DNA from: JBGPYM01 sp041493205
GTDB lineage: Bacteria > Bacteroidota > Ignavibacteria > UBA10030 > UBA6906
Assembly: GCA_041493205.1 (NCBI GenBank)
Contig: JBGPYM010000026.1
Span: forward strand, 1-19,738
Length of the DNA stretch: 19,738 nucleotides
Direction of reading: 5' to 3'
Shown: one piece after another, positions 16,270 to 19,738 of the stretch
Layout of the letters: each line of letters begins with the position of its first letter
How positions within the stretch are numbered: position 1 is the stretch's first letter
Position numbers and translations under genes: made by a program
The notes under the pieces: model-generated
Told to the model about the DNA's origin: nothing
Databases searched by the model: none
The model's input: only the letters and a program-made list of their open reading frames with translations

Positions 16270-17304
16270 ATGTCAAAGCGTTTTCACCAGGCACTCGCGA
16301 TTCAGACTCCCGACCGGGTGCCGTTTGTCCCAGCCGTGTACGAGCATAAGGCGTGGTTCATCGGAAAAACGCCGTCGGACGTATGCCGGGATCCCGGGCT
16401 TCTGGTCGAGGCGACGCTGGCCGAGTACGAGGCGCTCCGTGCTGACTCGATTATCGTCGGGATCGACGTCTATAATGTGGAGGCGGAAGCAGCGGGTTGC
16501 GGCATGACGTATTACGGGAGCACCGATACGTCGATTCCCTCCGTGACTCCCGGCTCCGAGATCGTTGCAGAAGGCGCCCCGGCCGGGTCGGTTGCGATCC
16601 CGGACCCTCTGACCGGCGGGCGAATGCCGCTCATGCTCGAGGCGACGGAGAGAGTGGCAACGCGCCTGAAAGAACTTGTTCCGGTGATGGGGGCGGTCAC
16701 CGGGCCGTTCAGTCTCGCGGCGGCGCTCTGCGGTCCCGCTCCCTTATTCATGGCAATGGCCGCAGACCCCGACTGGGCCCGCGCGATGATTGATGTGGGT
16801 GTCCGGATTGCCGGTACGTATGGGCGTGCGTTTGCCAAGCGTGGACTCGACGTGGCAGTCTTTGACTCCCAGGCCTCTCCGGGACTTATTTCCCCGGGAC
16901 GCTACAGGGATTTCGTTCAAGAACCGACACGGAAGCTGATCTCCGGCTTGAAAGCCGCAGGGATGAAAGAGGTGCCGCTGATCATCGGCGGGAATACCGA
17001 CGCGATTATCGATGGATACGTCGGGACGGGGGGCAACTACCTCCTGTGCGACGGGCCCGCATCGGTCAAAACGTTTCTCCCGGCATGCAGGGCGGCCCGG
17101 CGCGCGTTCCGGAAGAACATCCCGTCGGATTTTATCGCCTCGGCGCCGCTGGAGGAAATCCGGCAAAGGGCAGCCGGAGAGTTAGCGCAGGCGGAAGGGT
17201 ATCCCGGGTTCATACTCGGGACAGGTGTGATACCGTACGGGACACCGACGGAGAAGATACTTGCTGTGAACGACAACGAGAGAACAGAGAAAATCAAGAC
17301 ATGA
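16270..17304 (+). CDS. UroD/MtaA-superfamily protein, paralog 2, metal site lost
   Basis: 344 aa UroD-superfamily protein: the N-terminus SKRFHQALAIQTPDRVPFVP, the VTGPFSLAAALCG segment and the overall order are typical of MtaA/CmuA-like members. The His-X-Cys-Gly-Asn metal motif is replaced by LIIGGNTDAII (Ile238, Gly240), and the distal region reads GTGVIPYGTPTEKI with no cysteine. It therefore cannot form the standard zinc site and may be a binding partner, an altered enzyme or one using a different chemistry. It starts one base after the PfkB stop and overlaps the next UroD paralog by ATGA, so paralogs 2 and 3 are likely made together and could form a heterodimer. Confidence 0.8.
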   Translation: MSKRFHQALAIQTPDRVPFVPAVYEHKAWFIGKTPSDVCRDPGLLVEATLAEYEALRADSIIVGIDVYNVEAEAAGCGMTYYGSTDTSIPSVTPGSEIVAEGAPAGSVAIPDPLTGGRMPLMLEATERVATRLKELVPVMGAVTGPFSLAAALCGPAPLFMAMAADPDWARAMIDVGVRIAGTYGRAFAKRGLDVAVFDSQASPGLISPGRYRDFVQEPTRKLISGLKAAGMKEVPLIIGGNTDAIIDGYVGTGGNYLLCDGPASVKTFLPACRAARRAFRKNIPSDFIASAPLEEIRQRAAGELAQAEGYPGFILGTGVIPYGTPTEKILAVNDNERTEKIKT

Positions 17305-18419
17305 CATCGAGGGAACGAATACTGACGGCGATGCGGCTCGGAATCCCCGACCGCGTGCCGGTCATTCCGGACATCTCCAATATGGTACCGGCACGGCTGA
17401 CCGGAAAGCCGTTCTGGGATATCTACTATCATAACGACCCGCCGCTGGATGAGGCCTATCTTGAGGCTGTGAAGCACTTCGGGATGGATGGCTGGTACAT
17501 TTATGACAACGCAACGATGTACGAGCAGCCGGCCTGGCAATCCCGTATTCTTGAGAAGAACGAGAAGGAGCTCCGGGTTGAGCGGTGGACGGAGACACCG
17601 TTCGGTAGGCTCGAAGAGATCATGGCGTACCCGGTCGACAATCCGCCGTGGCCCGTGCGTGCCCTGGTGCGCGACATCGACACGGATCTCTCGAAGCTCC
17701 GCTGGTACATGGAGAACAAGTCGCTCGATGGGCTTCTTAGAAACAAAGGGAAGATTGGGGATCGCGGCATTTACGGGGTTGCCATCGAGACATTCATGGG
17801 GTTCTGGGTCTGGGTGCGCGACGGAGGATCCACGCGTGCCATCATGGACTTTGCCGAATTCCCCGACCGGATGGACGAAGCCTTCGAATTTTATTCCGCC
17901 TTTGCGGAGCGGGCCGCCCGCGCAATCGTGGCAGGCCGTCCGGACGAAATCCTGATCGCGGGCTCCTCATCGTCGCTCAGTCTCAGCTCGCCGCGTATTT
18001 ACAAGAAATATGATCTCCCGATCGTCAAGACGATCACATCCCTCTGCAAGGCGGGAGGGGTGATTGCCCACCAGCACACATGCGGACGCTCCCGGATGCT
18101 GGTGGAGATCAACTACAACGAGACGGACCTCAATGTCATGGAACCGCTCGAGCGCCCGCCAGGGGGAGACGTGGACATTGCGGAGGTGAAAAAGAAATTC
18201 GGTGGAAAATTGTGCCTGAAAGGAAACGTCAACACGTACCTCACCATGCTTGGCGGCACGGTGGCCGACGTGAAAGCGGAAGCGAAGGCGTGCATCGATG
18301 CCGCCGCCGCGGGAGGCGGATTCATTCTTTCCACAGGCGATCAATGCGGCCGCGACACGCCGGATGAAAATCTCTTCGCACTCGTCGAAGTGGCGAAATC
18401 ACATGGAAAGTATCACTAA
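17301..18419 (+). CDS. UroD/MtaA-superfamily methyltransferase, paralog 3, complete metal site
   Basis: 372 aa UroD-superfamily protein with the family N-terminus SRERILTAMRLGIPDRVPV. It carries the full zinc-type ligand set of MtaA/CmuA-like methyltransferases: His259-X-Cys261 in HQHTCGR and Cys349 in STGDQCGRDTPDEN. It is the best candidate in the window for an active methyl-cobamide-dependent methyltransferase. The start ATG at 17301 overlaps the previous stop by ATGA; the in-frame extension back to 17046 shows no family sequence. The corrinoid protein and final methyl acceptor (tetrahydrofolate or a thiol) are not visible here. A 38-base gap without an evident terminator follows. Confidence 0.85.
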   Translation: MTSRERILTAMRLGIPDRVPVIPDISNMVPARLTGKPFWDIYYHNDPPLDEAYLEAVKHFGMDGWYIYDNATMYEQPAWQSRILEKNEKELRVERWTETPFGRLEEIMAYPVDNPPWPVRALVRDIDTDLSKLRWYMENKSLDGLLRNKGKIGDRGIYGVAIETFMGFWVWVRDGGSTRAIMDFAEFPDRMDEAFEFYSAFAERAARAIVAGRPDEILIAGSSSSLSLSSPRIYKKYDLPIVKTITSLCKAGGVIAHQHTCGRSRMLVEINYNETDLNVMEPLERPPGGDVDIAEVKKKFGGKLCLKGNVNTYLTMLGGTVADVKAEAKACIDAAAAGGGFILSTGDQCGRDTPDENLFALVEVAKSHGKYH

Positions 18420-18457
18420 CGACGCATTGAACCCCAACGAAAGGATACGCACGCATC

Positions 18458-19738
18458 ATGCCCACGCTTCGTGAACTTCTGACGCAAACTACGCGCATCG
18501 AGTGCGCGCCGAACGGCCCGAAGGTTGAACAGACCGTCGCCCGTGAGCTGCAGTCGGCCTTCTGTCCGAAGGCGGGTATTTCGACCACTCCCGGCCTGGC
18601 GGCTCCGAAAGGGACTGTTCGTGTTGCCGTGGTACCTGCGAGTGTTCCAGGACGGTCGATTCACCCCGCCCTTGAGGGGAAAGAAAATTGGATGCTTGTC
18701 CGTGTGAAGGAGGGGGTGGAGATCCTGACGAACCGTGAGCATCTCCTCTTCGGCCTTTTTTGTCTCATGAGCGAAGAGTGGGCAGGAACCGATGCCGCGG
18801 CGTTCCGTGACGGGAAGATTGCTGTCGCGGCATTTCCCGGCATGCGTCCGGTGTTTGATCTCTTCCTGACGCAATGGGGACGGTCCGTGCGCTACCTGGA
18901 CCGCGAAGAGCACATCCGCGGCATCGCGCGTCTGGGCAATTCTCACGTTGAGGTGAACGGCCTCGCCTTTCACGTCCCGTTTGAGCGCGGACCGCAGGGC
19001 GAACTGCTTCACAGGTTCTACACGTATTGCCCCGCCCTCGACCAGTTCGTCACGAGCCGCCTCAACAAGGGATTCTATGACAGCGACTATCTCCAGGCGA
19101 ACCTGAACTACCTCAAGACGAATTCGGCAATGGCCGAGAAATACGGCCTGACCCCCGGCATCGTTTGCTTTGAGCCGCGCTCGGTTCCCGACGGGCTCCT
19201 GGAACGGTATCCCGTCCTGCGCGGTGCCCGCGTGGACCATCCGATGCGCAGCTTTCACCCACGGTTCAATCTCTCGGTGGCGCATCCGGTTGTCCTGGAG
19301 CATTACGCTGAATTGATGGAGAACCTCATGCACGAGGTTCCGCGGCTCGGCTATATGTCTGTCTGGTCAAACGACAGCGGCGCCGGGTTCGAATACACGA
19401 GCTCCCTTTACGTCGGGAGGAACGGCGGCGGTTATCTGGTGCGTGAATGGCTCGCGGCGAAAGACATCGCCTCGGCCGCTGCGTTCAACCTCGTACGATA
19501 CATGAAAACCCTTCGCGACGCGGGGCGACGTGTGAATCCGAAATTCCGGACGCTCATCCGTCTCGAGCCATTCTGGGAAGAACACGAACACATCTGGAAA
19601 TTGCTGGAAGACGGCCTGGATGTTGAGGTTTCCTCTCTCCTTACCAAAGGGTGGGATCTCTCCTACAAGCATCCCAAATACGAAGAGGTGCCGCAGATTC
19701 ACGGGACTGCCCTCTACAGCAAATTCGTGCACGAAGAG
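18458..19738 (+). CDS. Putative glycoside-hydrolase-like protein, 3'-truncated
   Basis: Open from ATG 18458 to the window edge (427 codons, no stop), with AAAGGA at 18440-18445 as a possible ribosome-binding site. I do not recognise a named family with certainty. The first 130 residues (…RVKEGVEILTNREHLLFGLF…) resemble the accessory beta-sheet domain before GH20/GH84-type TIM barrels. From about residue 140 a likely barrel contains YGLTPGIVCFEPR, VDHPMRSFHPRF and a striking SVWSNDSGAGFEYTSSLY block (Trp303, Asn305, Asp306), rich in acidic and aromatic residues as in sugar-binding sites. No signal peptide is visible. Position at the end of a mannosidase operon supports a second glycosidase. 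Function is inference. Confidence 0.5.
   Translation, partial: MPTLRELLTQTTRIECAPNGPKVEQTVARELQSAFCPKAGISTTPGLAAPKGTVRVAVVPASVPGRSIHPALEGKENWMLVRVKEGVEILTNREHLLFGLFCLMSEEWAGTDAAAFRDGKIAVAAFPGMRPVFDLFLTQWGRSVRYLDREEHIRGIARLGNSHVEVNGLAFHVPFERGPQGELLHRFYTYCPALDQFVTSRLNKGFYDSDYLQANLNYLKTNSAMAEKYGLTPGIVCFEPRSVPDGLLERYPVLRGARVDHPMRSFHPRFNLSVAHPVVLEHYAELMENLMHEVPRLGYMSVWSNDSGAGFEYTSSLYVGRNGGGYLVREWLAAKDIASAAAFNLVRYMKTLRDAGRRVNPKFRTLIRLEPFWEEHEHIWKLLEDGLDVEVSSLLTKGWDLSYKHPKYEEVPQIHGTALYSKFVHEE

Larger units (their letters stand above)
3..19738 (+). other. Single co-directional gene cluster, probable long operon
   Basis: All 18 genes are on one strand. Nine junctions overlap (872, 3559, 6823, 8944, 9266, 12430, 13404, 15342, 17301) and the other eight gaps are 1-45 bases. 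No stretch over 45 bases lacks a gene, and none of the gaps shows a hairpin with a T-run. Such spacing implies co-transcription from a promoter upstream of the window. Confidence 0.8.

Noticed and set aside
1..19738. CRISPR arrays, tRNA/rRNA genes, insertion sequences, prophage or integrase
   Set aside because: No direct repeats, cloverleaf-like sequences, transposase motifs or terminal inverted repeats were seen; practically all bases are coding.

Overview
The window is a GC-rich bacterial segment in which 18 protein-coding genes all lie on the + strand. The first gene (PfkB-type kinase) is cut at its 5' end and the last (putative glycosidase-like protein) at its 3' end. Genes overlap by 1-17 bases or are separated by at most 45 bases, and five junctions are ATGA and two GTGA stop/start overlaps. 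I see no promoter, terminator, RNA gene, repeat array or mobile element. The picture is one long operon that extends beyond both edges. The taxon cannot be named from the sequence. The mix of corrinoid-type methyltransferases, a 2[4Fe-4S] ferredoxin and glycan-degrading enzymes suggests an anaerobic or facultative carbohydrate-degrading bacterium, and this is inference.

Layout. (a) 3-4659: PfkB kinase, GH38 alpha-mannosidase, class I mannose-6-phosphate isomerase-like protein. (b) 4705-5922: a two-part ferritin-like diiron protein whose second half resembles DUF455. (c) 5930-11027: fumarylacetoacetate-hydrolase-family protein, enolase-superfamily enzyme of the OSBS/N-acylamino-acid-racemase type, dihydroorotate-dehydrogenase-like flavoprotein, 2[4Fe-4S] ferredoxin, cyclase-family (kynurenine-formamidase-like) metallohydrolase, and M20 metallopeptidase/deacylase. 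(d) 11063-18419: MtaB-like methanol:corrinoid methyltransferase, ROK kinase, and three divergent UroD/MtaA-superfamily proteins interleaved with a DhnA-type aldolase and a second PfkB kinase. (e) 18458-end: start of a putative glycoside-hydrolase-like protein.

How the genes may work together. GH38, ROK kinase, mannose-6-phosphate isomerase, the 1-phosphofructokinase-type PfkB and the DhnA aldolase could form a complete route from alpha-mannosides to triose phosphates. Around it sit an MtaB homologue with all three zinc ligands and three UroD-superfamily methyltransferase-like proteins, of which only one (17301-18419) keeps the full His-X-Cys...Cys metal site. No corrinoid-binding protein is present. 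The most interesting reading is a corrinoid-dependent system that removes methyl groups from O-methylated sugars or methyl glycosides and is coupled to mannoside catabolism. The redox and ring-opening cassette in the middle would act on the aglycone or on an acid or amide derivative. This is a hypothesis from gene content, not something the sequence proves.
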